Positions 9,814-18,827 of a stretch of DNA of 64,000 nt are shown piece after piece (position 1 is the first letter of the stretch; every line of letters starts with the position of its first letter). The stretch is from JAQVEB01 sp028698105 (lineage in GTDB: Bacteria; Bacteroidota; Bacteroidia; Bacteroidales; Dysgonomonadaceae). Below the pieces are notes generated by a model, which was given only the letters and a program-made list of their open reading frames with translations, searched no databases and was not told the DNA's origin. The DNA is taken from positions 42,591 through 106,590 of the forward strand of contig CAXYYA010000004.1 of the NCBI GenBank assembly GCA_964293155.1, given 5' to 3'. A program made the translations under genes and the position numbers.

Positions 9814-10555
9814 TCATTTTCCGGCAAGAACCGGCTTATACACTTCACCCAATCAACCTGCATGGCAATGGTATCCGTTATTTCTTTGGTTTCGTCCACT
9901 TCAATCTGAAAACAGATATGGTGAAATACGTCGGGAATGGCCTTGGTGTCTTTTAATGTCCATTCCAGGTTATTGTCGCAATAGATTTTTATGTATTCCG
10001 GCATCCATTCCATCGCAACGATGTGCCATTGCGTCGGGTCAATTAAATGGGTTTTTTGGTGCTTCTGATCCTGACCGTCCACCGCATAGTGAATAAATGT
10101 CTCGAAGGAGTTTCGTTTAAATAACGTTTCGTATATATCGTTTTCCCCGTCTTGCGGCCAGTTTTCGCTATCGGGCCAGGTCAACGCGATGGCGCTTGTT
10201 GCGTTCAGGGGATCTTTTCCTGCATTGATCCGAAACTCAAATTTCCCGTATTTGTATTCTTTCCGGTGAGCCAATCCTCCGGTCATATAACTTCCATCCG
10301 GACGGCGGATAACCATCACGTTTAATTTGCCGTCGGCAACCTTCAACGCTTCGCGTCGTCGTAGTCCTATTTGGTTCCAGGAGTTATCATAAATTCCCCA
10401 ATTGTTTTCATTGATGGAATTCCCTTCAAAATCGTCCTGAAAATCCAGTACCCATGTTACGGGCGTTCTAAAGGATCAAATGGTTCGGGGGAATTTTTGC
10501 ATGATAACAGAAAGAGTGAACAGATAAAAATGAACAGAAACTGCTTTGTTTTCAT
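9814..10555 (-). pseudogene. GH16-family glycosidase lipoprotein, two frameshifts
   Basis: The ATG at 10555 opens a lipoprotein signal (MKTKQFLFIFICSLFLLSC) that ends at TAA about 30 codons later. Shifting by one base near 10460-10478 gives the continuation VTWVLDFQDDFEGNSI and then a GH16 jelly-roll with the catalytic signature ENDIYE (ExDxxE, both Glu present). Near 9845-9850 the frame is lost again: DWVK should continue VYK and stop at 9814-9816, but one missing base sends it through intergenic DNA into the response regulator. Both lesions look like loss of one base in a short G or C run (CCC or GG). Apart from these, the enzyme is complete. Likely role: endo-acting beta-glucanase/agarase/porphyranase-type polysaccharide hydrolase at the cell surface. 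Confidence 0.78.
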
Positions 10556-10574
10556 CTTACAGATTGATATTCAG

Positions 10575-10646
10575 TACACCCGGCGAGAATCGAACTCGCA
10601 TCGTCGGAACCGGAATCCGGTATTCTATCCATTGAACTACGGGTGC
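10575..10646 (-). tRNA. tRNA-Arg (anticodon CCG)
   Basis: The minus strand folds as a cloverleaf: acceptor GCACCCG with CGGGTGT, D-arm GTTC/GAAT, anticodon stem CCGGA/TCCGA with the loop TTCCGGT (anticodon CCG, reads CGG) and T-arm GCGAG-TTCGATT-CTCGC. The 3' CCA is not encoded. One mismatch (C27-A43) at the bottom of the anticodon stem is seen. It lies between the broken GH16 gene and the DUF3256 gene. Confidence 0.92.
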
Positions 10647-10656
10647 AGATATGGTT

Positions 10657-11271
10657 TTAGCGGAATGAAGTTTTATTCCACTGCAAAGTTATAGAATCTT
10701 GTTTAATAAACGGCTTAATTTTCCGAAGATTTTCAGGCGAAACATACGAAGCATAATCCAGCAACAGCGTCAGGTTATCCGATCCGTTCACAAAAGCGGC
10801 CGAAATAGGTTCCATATCCAGCAGCGCAAACGCGTTTTTGTAAGCTTCGCTTCCTTTTTTGCTTTGATCAAAAAAGGATTCGGCGGTGATATCGGGCATA
10901 AGTGAATGCGCGTCAATGGGCGCCCAGCCGGTCGAATAGAAACGAATGTTGCTGTCGCAAGCTTTGCCGCAAACCGTTTTAATCACGCAAATAATTTTCG
11001 TGTTGTTTACCAGGGGCAGCAATTTTATTTGCAACGTGCCAATGGCCGAAGTTCTTATTTGCAAATAAGTGTCGGTGTAATTCATGCGCTCAATGTTGCC
11101 AAGCGTATAAGGGATCACCTTCAACGCCGTATCAACGAGCAACATCGTTCTGTCGGCCTCTGAGAAGCCCGGCAGAATCTCATCGGGCATAGCTTTGAAT
11201 ACGTCGCTCAATTTTTGCCCGTAGCCGGACAGAGCTATCGCCATGAAGAATATGATGAACAGTTTTTTCAT
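10657..11271 (-). CDS. DUF3256 family protein
   Basis: 204-aa exported protein with a signal peptide ending at SGYGQ (residues 1-18). The sequence matches the DUF3256 family of Bacteroidales (KLSDVFKAMPDEILPGF near the N-terminus, conserved Cys pair in KTVCGKACDS around residues 98-103, and DYASYVSPENLRKIKPF near the C-terminus). The function of this family is not known to me. It starts 6 nt after the fucosidase stop on the same strand, so the two are probably one transcript. Confidence 0.85.
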   Translation of the reverse strand: MKKLFIIFFMAIALSGYGQKLSDVFKAMPDEILPGFSEADRTMLLVDTALKVIPYTLGNIERMNYTDTYLQIRTSAIGTLQIKLLPLVNNTKIICVIKTVCGKACDSNIRFYSTGWAPIDAHSLMPDITAESFFDQSKKGSEAYKNAFALLDMEPISAAFVNGSDNLTLLLDYASYVSPENLRKIKPFIKQDSITLQWNKTSFR

Positions 11272-11277
11272 TTCTTT

Positions 11278-13077
11278 TTATTTTGTGAGAATACCGATCT
11301 GGCTCATTTCAACCGTCGGCTTTCCTCCGTCCACGCCGCTTAGCGTTTCCATCTGGAAATAACGGCCTGAAACCTCGTTATCAAAATAAACAGTCTGCAC
11401 AACCGGATTGTTCTTTATGTTTCCGAATTCTCCTTTTTTGGCCGTGATCCAGTTTTTTTCATCATCGCTTAACCGAAAAACGTATGTGAAAACCGACTCT
11501 TTTGTACTATCGGGCGCGTAAGTGAACCCTTTTACGGTAATTTTTTCGCCCATATCCACAATCAACGGATTTTTCTTTGTGGACGTCCATGCGTTTTTAT
11601 CTACGTCGTTCAGGCGCGTTACCTTTAACGTGTCTTTAATCACGGGCACATAAAAAGCGCCTACATTGCTGATGTTGGCTTTGGCGCGCGCATCCTGTAT
11701 GGTGATCTTTATTTTCGAGGGAGCCGCGTTATCGAATTTCAGTAACCGCTTGTAACCGATGGTGGTGCCACCGGTAAGTTTCTCCCATTTATCGTTAATG
11801 AGCCCCTCAACGCTGAACGATTCCACACGCTGTCCCTGCCGGATATCTTCCTGCAACATAATGGTGTTGACGGTATCGCCCGCATTAATGCCGTATTCTT
11901 TTGACGCCCCGGGTTTTGCTGTCCACAGCACATTGCCGTTCAATAACTTGTTATTGTTAAAACTATTGGTTATATACGTGCCGAATTGTGCCAAACGTTC
12001 CACATCAATTTCGTGAATTTGTCCGCGCGTGTCGGGCGGCAAGTTCAGCAACAGAACGGAGTTCATTCCAACGGATTTAAAGTAAATATCCACTAATTGT
12101 TGGAGTGTTTTTACCTGATGATCCTGTTCGGGATGATAGAACCAGCCCGGACGGATGGATACATCAACTTCCGACGGATACCAGTAAACCGTTTTCGCCT
12201 CGGCGATCAGCTCTCTGCTTCCCAGGTCTTTTGAAGTAGGCGATATATCCAGTTGTTTATTTTGTTGGATAACAACACCGCTCACATCGGGATTGAGCGG
12301 CGTAACGCTCCATTCGGTTTCACGGCCAAGGCCGCTTTCGTTGCCAACCCATCGGATATCGTTTCCCATAATTGCTTTCACGGCTTTCGGCTGCAATTTC
12401 TCGATGACTTTGTAAAACGCTCTCCAGTCGTATTGCTGAACCTTGCCGTTAGGCCCTTCGCCGTTTGCTCCGTCGAACCATACTTCGTTAATTTCGCCGT
12501 AATCCGACAGTAATTCCGTAAGTTGCTGGACAAACATTTCGTTGTAGCGGGGCGAGTCGCCGTAGCTTTCGGCGTTCCTGTCCCAGGGAGATAAATAAAC
12601 GCCAAATTTCATGCCGTATTTGTCGCACGCGGCTTTTACTTCCTTCACCACGTCGCCGTTGCCGTCCCTCCAGGGTGATGAGGCAACGGAATGAGAGGTG
12701 GTCTTTGTTGGCCACAGGCAGAATCCGTCGTGATGTTTTGCGGTGAGAATGAGCATTTTGAATCCTGCATCTTTTAATGCCGTAACCCATTGTTCCGCAT
12801 TGAAATCCGTCGGATTGAACAGAGCCGGGTCTTCTTTACCGTCGCCCCACTCACGCCCTGTGAACGTGTTCATTCCGAAATGGATGAAAGCCGTTAATTC
12901 CAGTTGTTGCCAGTCATATTGTTGAGGGGTGGGCACTACATAAGCAGCTAACTTAACTTTTTGTTCAGACGTAACTCTATCGGGGAAAGTAAGTATCTTT
13001 TCAAAGGATTGTTTTTCCTGAATGCATGCCGAAAGCAAAAAACTCAGCAAAATGCCGGCTAAAAATGTTCGTTTCAT
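11278..13077 (-). CDS. Alpha-L-fucosidase (GH29) lipoprotein
   Basis: 599 aa from the ATG at 13077, chosen because it puts a lipobox (LLSAC) directly after the signal helix. GH29 catalytic barrel at about residues 50-370 with FIHFGMNTFTGREWGDG, KHHDGFCLWPT and the nucleophile Asp in NEVWFDGANGEGP near residue 200. The C-terminus holds F5/8-type discoidin-like beta-sandwich modules that may bind sugars. It removes fucose from host or plant glycans at the cell surface. It is followed by the DUF3256 gene with a 6-nt gap. Intact, unlike the GH16 and GH20 genes in this window. Confidence 0.93.
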   Translation of the reverse strand: MKRTFLAGILLSFLLSACIQEKQSFEKILTFPDRVTSEQKVKLAAYVVPTPQQYDWQQLELTAFIHFGMNTFTGREWGDGKEDPALFNPTDFNAEQWVTALKDAGFKMLILTAKHHDGFCLWPTKTTSHSVASSPWRDGNGDVVKEVKAACDKYGMKFGVYLSPWDRNAESYGDSPRYNEMFVQQLTELLSDYGEINEVWFDGANGEGPNGKVQQYDWRAFYKVIEKLQPKAVKAIMGNDIRWVGNESGLGRETEWSVTPLNPDVSGVVIQQNKQLDISPTSKDLGSRELIAEAKTVYWYPSEVDVSIRPGWFYHPEQDHQVKTLQQLVDIYFKSVGMNSVLLLNLPPDTRGQIHEIDVERLAQFGTYITNSFNNNKLLNGNVLWTAKPGASKEYGINAGDTVNTIMLQEDIRQGQRVESFSVEGLINDKWEKLTGGTTIGYKRLLKFDNAAPSKIKITIQDARAKANISNVGAFYVPVIKDTLKVTRLNDVDKNAWTSTKKNPLIVDMGEKITVKGFTYAPDSTKESVFTYVFRLSDDEKNWITAKKGEFGNIKNNPVVQTVYFDNEVSGRYFQMETLSGVDGGKPTVEMSQIGILTK

Positions 13078-13146
13078 AGCTTTTCGTATAAGATGAGAAA
13101 CATGTTTTGACAAACAAAGTTAGTTGCTTTTCCGGAATAAGCAAAT

Positions 13147-13175
13147 AAAAAAGCCACTCAATGAGTGGCTTTTTG
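13147..13175 (-). terminator. Rho-independent terminator
   Basis: Inverted repeat AAAAAGCCACTCA / TGAGTGGCTTTTT at 13148-13174 with T-runs on both sides. It lies directly downstream of the small lipoprotein gene (minus strand) and upstream of the fucosidase gene. Confidence 0.85.
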
Positions 13176-13198
13176 TTCGTTTTAAACGAGATTGGCTC

Positions 13199-13426
13199 TT
13201 ACTTAACAACAGCAGCAGCTTCTTCGATAACTTCGCTAACTGTATCAGCAGCAGCGGCAGCGGCAGCAGCGATGCTGTCAGCCTGAGCTTTAGCGATGCT
13301 GTCTAATCTTGCAACTTCAGCGATACTGTCTTGTTTTGCTTTTTCAGCTTCAGCTTGTTTGTTTCCTGTGCAAGAAGCAAATCCAATTGTAGCAACGAAT
13401 GCTACGAATAATAATACCTTTTTCAT
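13199..13426 (-). CDS. Small Ala/Asp-rich lipoprotein of unknown function
   Basis: 75 aa: lipoprotein signal (VATIGFASC, Cys at 19), then a highly charged, alanine-rich, probably helical tail with repeats of DSIA (KQDSIAEV, RLDSIAKA, QADSIAAA) and a run of nine Ala. No enzyme residues. Small, abundant lipoproteins of this make-up are frequent in Bacteroidales and may be Lpp-like envelope spacers, but this is inference. It is followed by a strong terminator, suggesting a single-gene transcript. Confidence 0.75.
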   Translation of the reverse strand: MKKVLLFVAFVATIGFASCTGNKQAEAEKAKQDSIAEVARLDSIAKAQADSIAAAAAAAADTVSEVIEEAAAVVK

Positions 13427-13567
13427 TTTTCTATAATTTTAAACGATAAATAAAGTTCTTTTTAAAAAACGGCGCAAAGATACGTCATTTTTGTGTTATA
13501 AAACATATTTTCCGAAATTATTTATCGAAAAAAATAATATTTTTAGTATTTATTAACTATAATGGTG

Positions 13568-15220
13568 CTATTTATACAGGAACCTCTTGATACTTTTCTT
13601 CGGCGTTTTTTCGAACTCCGTGAGTGTCAATTCTATATCAGAAATTTTCTCATAGTTTGCCACACGCTTGTTTAAGTTTTGGCGATTGGTTTCCATTATT
13701 TCCGCTATTTTTTCTTCTGTGTTCAGGTTATCGGCTTCTATGGCCGGAAAATCGGGAAAAATGAGAGCCGTAAGTTTGCCGTTGCGTTCCACCACAACGC
13801 TTTCGGCAATGTAAGGCATGTTATTCAAACGCGATTCAATTTCCTCGGGGTAAATATTTTGTCCGTTAGCGCTCAGGATCATTGTTTTTATACGTCCTTT
13901 AATGTACAGGCGGTTGTCCTTATCCAGAATACCCGAATCGCCGGTTTTTAACCAGCCGTCGTTGGTGAAAGCCGCAGCTGTTGCTTCAGGATTTTTGTAG
14001 TATCCCTTCATCACGTTTTCGCCGCGCACCTGAATTTCTCCCGGTATATTTTCGGGATCGGGCGAGTCTATTCGGGCTTCCATAATACCTTTCAGAACCG
14101 ATCCGCACGATGTTGCCACAAAATCGTAATGATGATCGTACGAAATAAGCGGGGCGCACTCCGTCATGCCGTAACCGACAGTAATCGGGAATTTAATTTT
14201 CATGAAAAACGCTTCCACCTCTTTGTTCAACGCCGCTCCGCCGATAATGACTTCGCGAAAATTTCCGCCTAAAGCATCCATCAGTGATTTTCTTATCTTA
14301 TTCAATATCAGCGTATTTATTGCCGGGATTTTTAGTAAGGTTTTTATGATGGGTTTTTCTATTACGGGAAGCACTTTCTTTTTGTAAATTTTTTCCAGTA
14401 TAAGCGGTACGGTGATCACGATATTCGGTTTCACTTGCTGAAAAGCTTTAACCAGATTCTGCGGGGTAGGCATTACGCCCAAAAGCGTCACGTGAACACC
14501 TTCGGTGAGCGCGTACAGAAAATCGAAAGCGCACCCGTAAGCGTGTGCCATGGGCAGGAAAGCCAGGTCTCTATCGCCTTCAAACAGCAGATCGAGGGTG
14601 TGTGCGTACGTTACATTTCCGGCAAAATTGTTGGCCGTGAGCATCACGCCTTTGCTGAAACCGGTAGTGCCCGAGGTGTAATTCAAACAAATAACTTCTT
14701 CGTTGCCCGTATGCGGATAAACGATATCTTCCCGGTGAAATCCGTTGGGATATTTTTTTGCGAAAGCGGCGTCCGTTTGTTCTTTATTTTTTACCGTTTC
14801 GGCTGTCGGATTCGCAATCAGGTTGAATGAAGGGATGGCAAAAACAGGTATGTTCACTTTGTTCTGCTCCATATTTTGCCAAATATTTTCGTTGATGAAC
14901 GCGATTTTGGACTCGGAATGTTCAATGATGTGTGCGATGCTTTCGGGATGAAAATCGTGCAAAATAGGCACGATTACAGCGCCATAGGTAATGGTTCCCA
15001 GAAAAACAACAGACCACGAAGTGTGATTTTTCCCTACCAAGGCCACCTTATCGCCCTTTTTTAATCCGTATTCCGCAAAAAGAACATGAATACGTGCAAT
15101 TTCGGCCGCCAGTTGGCCGTATGTTAACGAGGTTCCGTCTTTGTAGTCGCTCAAGGCCGGTAATTCCCAATTCTTTTTAAAGCTGTCTTCGTATAATTTT
15201 ATGAAATTTTGATCAATCAT
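13568..15220 (-). CDS. Long-chain acyl-CoA synthetase (AMP-binding)
   Basis: 550 aa from ATG 15220 (MIDQNFIKLYEDSF); the in-frame start 45 nt upstream adds a non-conserved tail. ANL-family adenylate-forming enzyme: P-loop-like LNYTSGTTGFSKGVMLT near residue 200, VGYGMTECAPLIS (A5 motif), KTGDSGILDKDNRLYIKGR (A7/A8 hinge) and a C-terminal catalytic Lys in FEKTPKKSIKRF. Activates fatty acids to acyl-CoA for membrane lipid or degradation pathways. Stands alone on the minus strand, divergent from mtaB with about 180 bp between. Confidence 0.9.
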   Translation of the reverse strand: MIDQNFIKLYEDSFKKNWELPALSDYKDGTSLTYGQLAAEIARIHVLFAEYGLKKGDKVALVGKNHTSWSVVFLGTITYGAVIVPILHDFHPESIAHIIEHSESKIAFINENIWQNMEQNKVNIPVFAIPSFNLIANPTAETVKNKEQTDAAFAKKYPNGFHREDIVYPHTGNEEVICLNYTSGTTGFSKGVMLTANNFAGNVTYAHTLDLLFEGDRDLAFLPMAHAYGCAFDFLYALTEGVHVTLLGVMPTPQNLVKAFQQVKPNIVITVPLILEKIYKKKVLPVIEKPIIKTLLKIPAINTLILNKIRKSLMDALGGNFREVIIGGAALNKEVEAFFMKIKFPITVGYGMTECAPLISYDHHYDFVATSCGSVLKGIMEARIDSPDPENIPGEIQVRGENVMKGYYKNPEATAAAFTNDGWLKTGDSGILDKDNRLYIKGRIKTMILSANGQNIYPEEIESRLNNMPYIAESVVVERNGKLTALIFPDFPAIEADNLNTEEKIAEIMETNRQNLNKRVANYEKISDIELTLTEFEKTPKKSIKRFLYK

Positions 15221-15398
15221 TTTTTGCACACATTTGTCAATTTTGTGCAAAATTACGATGTTCATTTGAATAACAAAAGAAAAATGACGAGAAATGCGAT
15301 GAAATTGTTGTATTTTTGCAGAATAATATGAATTTTTCTCCGAAAATTGGTATGCGGAAACACAAACACATGTCCGTTTACCGTTTCGTTACGAAGTT

Positions 15399-16736
15399 AT
15401 GATAGATCATTCTGTTTTTCAACATAAAACCGCAGCTTATTATACATTAGGGTGTAAATTGAATTTTGCCGAAACATCGGCTATCGGGCGCCAGTTGTCG
15501 CAAGCCGGCGTGCTGAGGGCGCGACGGGGGCAAAAAGCCGATATTTGCGTGATCAACACCTGTTCCGTTACGGAACTGGCCGATAAAAAAGGGCGCCAGG
15601 CCATACGAAAAATGATCCAGCAACATCCCGGTGCATTTGTGGTTGTTACCGGGTGCTATGCACAGTTAAAACCCGAAGACATTGCCGGAATTGAAGGAGT
15701 GGATTTGGTGCTGGGAGCAGAACAGAAGCTGGATGTGGTACAGTATCTGGATGATTTACAGAAGAAAGATAAAGGCGAGATTGTTATCTCCAAAACGAAC
15801 CACATACGCACATTTGTTCCATCGGTTTCGGCCGACGATCGTACCCGTTATTTCCTGAAAGTGCAGGACGGTTGCGACTATTTCTGTACATATTGCACCA
15901 TCCCCGTCGCCCGCGGGCGAAGCCGCAACGGCTCCATCGCCGATTTGGTGAAACAGGCCGAAAATGTGGTGCAGGAAGGCGGAAAAGAAATCGTGCTCAC
16001 CGGGGTGAATATCGGCGATTTTGGGCAAACGACCAACGAAAGTTTCTTCGGTTTGATTCAGGCGCTGGATCAGGTGGAAGGTATCGAGCGTTTTCGCATC
16101 TCGTCCATCGAACCGAACCTGCTGACCGACGATATCATTGATTTTGTGGCGAAATCGCGCCGTATGGCACCTCACTTCCACATTCCGCTGCAAGCGGGAA
16201 GCGATGCCGTGCTGCGGTTGATGAAACGAAAATACGATACGGCGTTGTTTCGCCGCAAAATAGAGAAAATAAAAGACATGTTGCCCGATGCGTTTATCGG
16301 TGTGGACGTTATTGTGGGCGTGCGCGGCGAAACCGATGAATATTTTGAGGAAGGTCGGCGGTTTATTGAATCGTTGCCGGTATCGCAATTGCACGTTTTC
16401 ACCTATTCCGAACGCGAAGGTACGCAGGCCTTGAAAATTGACCACGCAGTGGATCCGAAGGTAAAACATGCCCGCGGCAAAGCGTTGCTTGATGTTTCAG
16501 AAACGAAACTGGCTGAGTTTTACCGATCGCAACAAGGCACCCGCCGCAAAGCGTTGTTCGAACACACGAAATACGGCGATAAAATGTTCGGTTTCACCGA
16601 AAACTACGTACGGGTGTTTGCCGACTATGACACCGATATAATCAACCGGGTAGTTGATATCGAAGTGGGAGAGTGGGAGCACGAAACAAGCGCAATGCAA
16701 GCGCTAACAAAAGACGTTTTGTTTCCAACCAGATAA
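15399..16736 (+). CDS. mtaB: tRNA t6A37 methylthiotransferase MtaB
   Basis: 445-aa radical-SAM enzyme that converts t6A to ms2t6A at position 37 of tRNAs reading ANN codons. N-terminal UPF0004 domain with the three Cys of the second cluster (TLGCKLNFAE, NTCSVTELAD, TGCYAQ). The radical-SAM motif CDYFCTYC is near residue 158 and a TRAM-like domain forms the C-terminus. The KLNFAE signature separates MtaB from MiaB and RimO. A -7-like TATTTTTG lies at 15311-15318. It acts on the product of the TsaD pathway, whose tsaD gene is also in this window. Followed closely by an acyltransferase gene. Confidence 0.93.
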   Translation: MIDHSVFQHKTAAYYTLGCKLNFAETSAIGRQLSQAGVLRARRGQKADICVINTCSVTELADKKGRQAIRKMIQQHPGAFVVVTGCYAQLKPEDIAGIEGVDLVLGAEQKLDVVQYLDDLQKKDKGEIVISKTNHIRTFVPSVSADDRTRYFLKVQDGCDYFCTYCTIPVARGRSRNGSIADLVKQAENVVQEGGKEIVLTGVNIGDFGQTTNESFFGLIQALDQVEGIERFRISSIEPNLLTDDIIDFVAKSRRMAPHFHIPLQAGSDAVLRLMKRKYDTALFRRKIEKIKDMLPDAFIGVDVIVGVRGETDEYFEEGRRFIESLPVSQLHVFTYSEREGTQALKIDHAVDPKVKHARGKALLDVSETKLAEFYRSQQGTRRKALFEHTKYGDKMFGFTENYVRVFADYDTDIINRVVDIEVGEWEHETSAMQALTKDVLFPTR

Positions 16737-16748
16737 TCCGTGATCGGC

Positions 16749-17651
16749 ATGAAAAAAGAATCGAAGAAAAATACGGTTTATTATCTGCTGTACGGCATTT
16801 TTTACCTGCACGCGCTGTTGCCGCTGCGGGCGCTGTACGTTCTTTCGGATATTCTTTATGTTCTGCTTTATTATCTGGTGCGTTATCGCCGCAAGATGGT
16901 CAGGAAGAACCTTACGCACGCTTTTCCCGATAAACCGGCAAATGAAATATTGGCTACGGAGCGAAAATTTTACCGTTTTTTGTGTGATTATTATGTGGAG
17001 ACCATCAAATTGCTGCATATTTCGGACGAAAAAATCCTGCGGCGTATGAAGTTTGAGAACCCCGAATTAATAAACAGGATCACCAAAGGAGGAAATTCGT
17101 GTTTTTTGAGCCTCGGACATTACGGAAACTGGGAGTTTGTACCCTCCATCGGTTACCACTTGTCGCCCGATGTTGTGCAGGGACAAATATATAAACGATT
17201 GAATAACATCGGTTTTGAACATTTCTTTCTCAAGTTGCGTTCGCGATTTATCCCCAAAAGCATTGAAATGAAAGATGCTTTCCGCGCCATTGCTAAAAAC
17301 AAACAGGAAGGAAAAAAAATGGTTATCGGTTTTGTTACCGATCAGCGTCCGCCGAGATATTACGACGAATACTGGACAACTTTTCTGCATCAGGATACGC
17401 ACGTATTGACCGGAATGGAGCGCATTGCACGGCAATTTGGATTTGCGGTGGTGTACCTGGATATTCGCCGGGTGAAACGCGGATATTATAGCGGCAGCTT
17501 TTCGCTGATTACGCCGGATGCTTCTACTGAACCTGAGTTCGCGGTTATGGAAAAGTATATGCGAAAGTTGGAAGAAACCATTCTGCGCGATCCGGCGTAT
17601 TGGCTGTGGTCGCATAACCGGTGGAAGTTTACCCGGATCAGGCCGGTATGA
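16749..17651 (+). CDS. Lysophospholipid / lipid A biosynthesis acyltransferase (LpxL/HtrB-like)
   Basis: About 300 aa, started at ATG 16749 rather than the GTG three codons earlier. One N-terminal membrane helix (about residues 12-45), then an HtrB-type acyltransferase domain with the catalytic block SLGHYGNWEF (HxxxxE) near residue 117 and VTDQRPP around residue 195. It transfers an acyl chain to lipid A precursors at the inner membrane. The gene follows mtaB by 12 nt on the same strand and is probably co-transcribed, with a GT2 gene next. Confidence 0.88.
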   Translation: MKKESKKNTVYYLLYGIFYLHALLPLRALYVLSDILYVLLYYLVRYRRKMVRKNLTHAFPDKPANEILATERKFYRFLCDYYVETIKLLHISDEKILRRMKFENPELINRITKGGNSCFLSLGHYGNWEFVPSIGYHLSPDVVQGQIYKRLNNIGFEHFFLKLRSRFIPKSIEMKDAFRAIAKNKQEGKKMVIGFVTDQRPPRYYDEYWTTFLHQDTHVLTGMERIARQFGFAVVYLDIRRVKRGYYSGSFSLITPDASTEPEFAVMEKYMRKLEETILRDPAYWLWSHNRWKFTRIRPV

Positions 17652-17674
17652 ATTATGTGCTAAGAGATGTGACG

Positions 17675-17770
17675 CGCTATATGTCCTTGTACATTTTTCA
17701 TTGTTCTTTGCTCATTGCTCTTTGTTCTTAGTTCTTTGCTCTTTGTTCTCCCGCAAGCGGGATTTTTGCT
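17675..17770. repeat. CTTTG/TTCTT low-complexity run
   Basis: The 153-bp gap after the acyltransferase contains a run of about ten alternating TTGTTCTT, TTGCTC and TTGCTCTT units, then a small hairpin (CCCGCAAGCGGG) at 17749-17760. No coding sense seen. Confidence 0.5.
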
Positions 17771-17804
17771 ACGCTACAATTTGTTCTTTTAGTGTGTTTG
17801 AAAA

Positions 17805-18827
17805 ATGAAAAAAACATCGGTGATCATATTGAATTGGAACGGTCGGAAATTGCTGGAGCAGTTTCTCCCGGATGTGCTGCAATATTCGCTGTCGGACGAT
17901 TGCGATGTGATCGTTGCCGACAACGGCTCTACCGATGACTCCGTACGTTTTCTCGAGAATCGTTTTCCGCACGTACCGCTCATCGTTTTTGATAAAAACT
18001 ACGGCTTCGCCGAAGGGTACAACAAAGCCATCCGCCAGACTGACTCCGAATACGTGGTGCTGTTGAATTCCGATGTGCAGGTTACCGCAACCTGGCTCGA
18101 AACCCTGACCGCTTATATGGACTCACATCCCGAAACGGCAGCGGTGCAGCCGAAAATCCGATCTTTCAACGACAAGCAAAAATTTGAATATGCCGGTGCC
18201 TCGGGAGGCTTTATTGACCGGTATGGTTACCCTTTTTGCCGCGGGCGAATTTTGGACACAGTGGAAACGGACAACGGCCAATACGATACCGTAATTCCGG
18301 TTTTTTGGGCTACCGGAGCCTGTTTGTGCATTCGCAGAAAAGAATATATGGAGGCCGGAGGCCTGGACGCGGGCTTTTTTGCCCACATGGAAGAGATTGA
18401 CCTTTGCTGGCGGCTGAATGCACGGGGAAAGCGCATTGAATGTGTGCCCGCTTCCGTGGTGTATCATGTGGGAGGCGCATCGCTTGACAAGGAAAACCCG
18501 CGAAAAACATACCTTAATTTCAGGAATAATTTACTGATGATCTATAAAAACGCGCCGAAAAAACAACTTTTTCGCATTTTCGCGCTGCGCCTAATCCTCG
18601 ATTTTCTCGCATTCATTCACTTGATTATTAGAGGAAAAACTAAAAATGCTAAATCAATAGTTGAATCACATCGTGATTTTTTTGTAATGCGCTCTGCTTA
18701 CAAACCTTTACGAAAAGAAAATCTCGAAAAAACGGTGATTAAAGATATACAAGGGCAATTTAGCGGCAGTATTCTTTGGAATTACTACGTAAAAAGAAAG
18801 AAAACCCATCAGTCTATTCAAAGTTAA
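17805..18827 (+). CDS. Glycosyltransferase family 2
   Basis: 340-aa GT-A fold enzyme resembling rhamnosyltransferases. N-terminal nucleotide-binding strand SVIILNWNG, DNGSTDDSV (Asp binding the nucleotide) near residue 45, DKNYGFAEGYN, and LLNSDVQV as the DxD-like metal site near residue 90. GACLCIRRKEYMEAGGLD and EEIDLCWRLNARG (catalytic ED region) follow. The C-terminal 60 residues are basic and hydrophobic, consistent with membrane association. The acceptor is unknown; position after a lipid A-type acyltransferase suggests LPS or cell-surface glycan work. Its end overlaps the convergent porT gene by 14 nt. Confidence 0.9.
   Translation: MKKTSVIILNWNGRKLLEQFLPDVLQYSLSDDCDVIVADNGSTDDSVRFLENRFPHVPLIVFDKNYGFAEGYNKAIRQTDSEYVVLLNSDVQVTATWLETLTAYMDSHPETAAVQPKIRSFNDKQKFEYAGASGGFIDRYGYPFCRGRILDTVETDNGQYDTVIPVFWATGACLCIRRKEYMEAGGLDAGFFAHMEEIDLCWRLNARGKRIECVPASVVYHVGGASLDKENPRKTYLNFRNNLLMIYKNAPKKQLFRIFALRLILDFLAFIHLIIRGKTKNAKSIVESHRDFFVMRSAYKPLRKENLEKTVIKDIQGQFSGSILWNYYVKRKKTHQSIQS

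Noticed and set aside
9045..10346. A 433-aa GH16-response regulator fusion protein
   Set aside because: The link is 40-odd codons of non-conserved sequence created by a lost base at the GH16 end; the regulator has its own ATG at 9722 and normal length.
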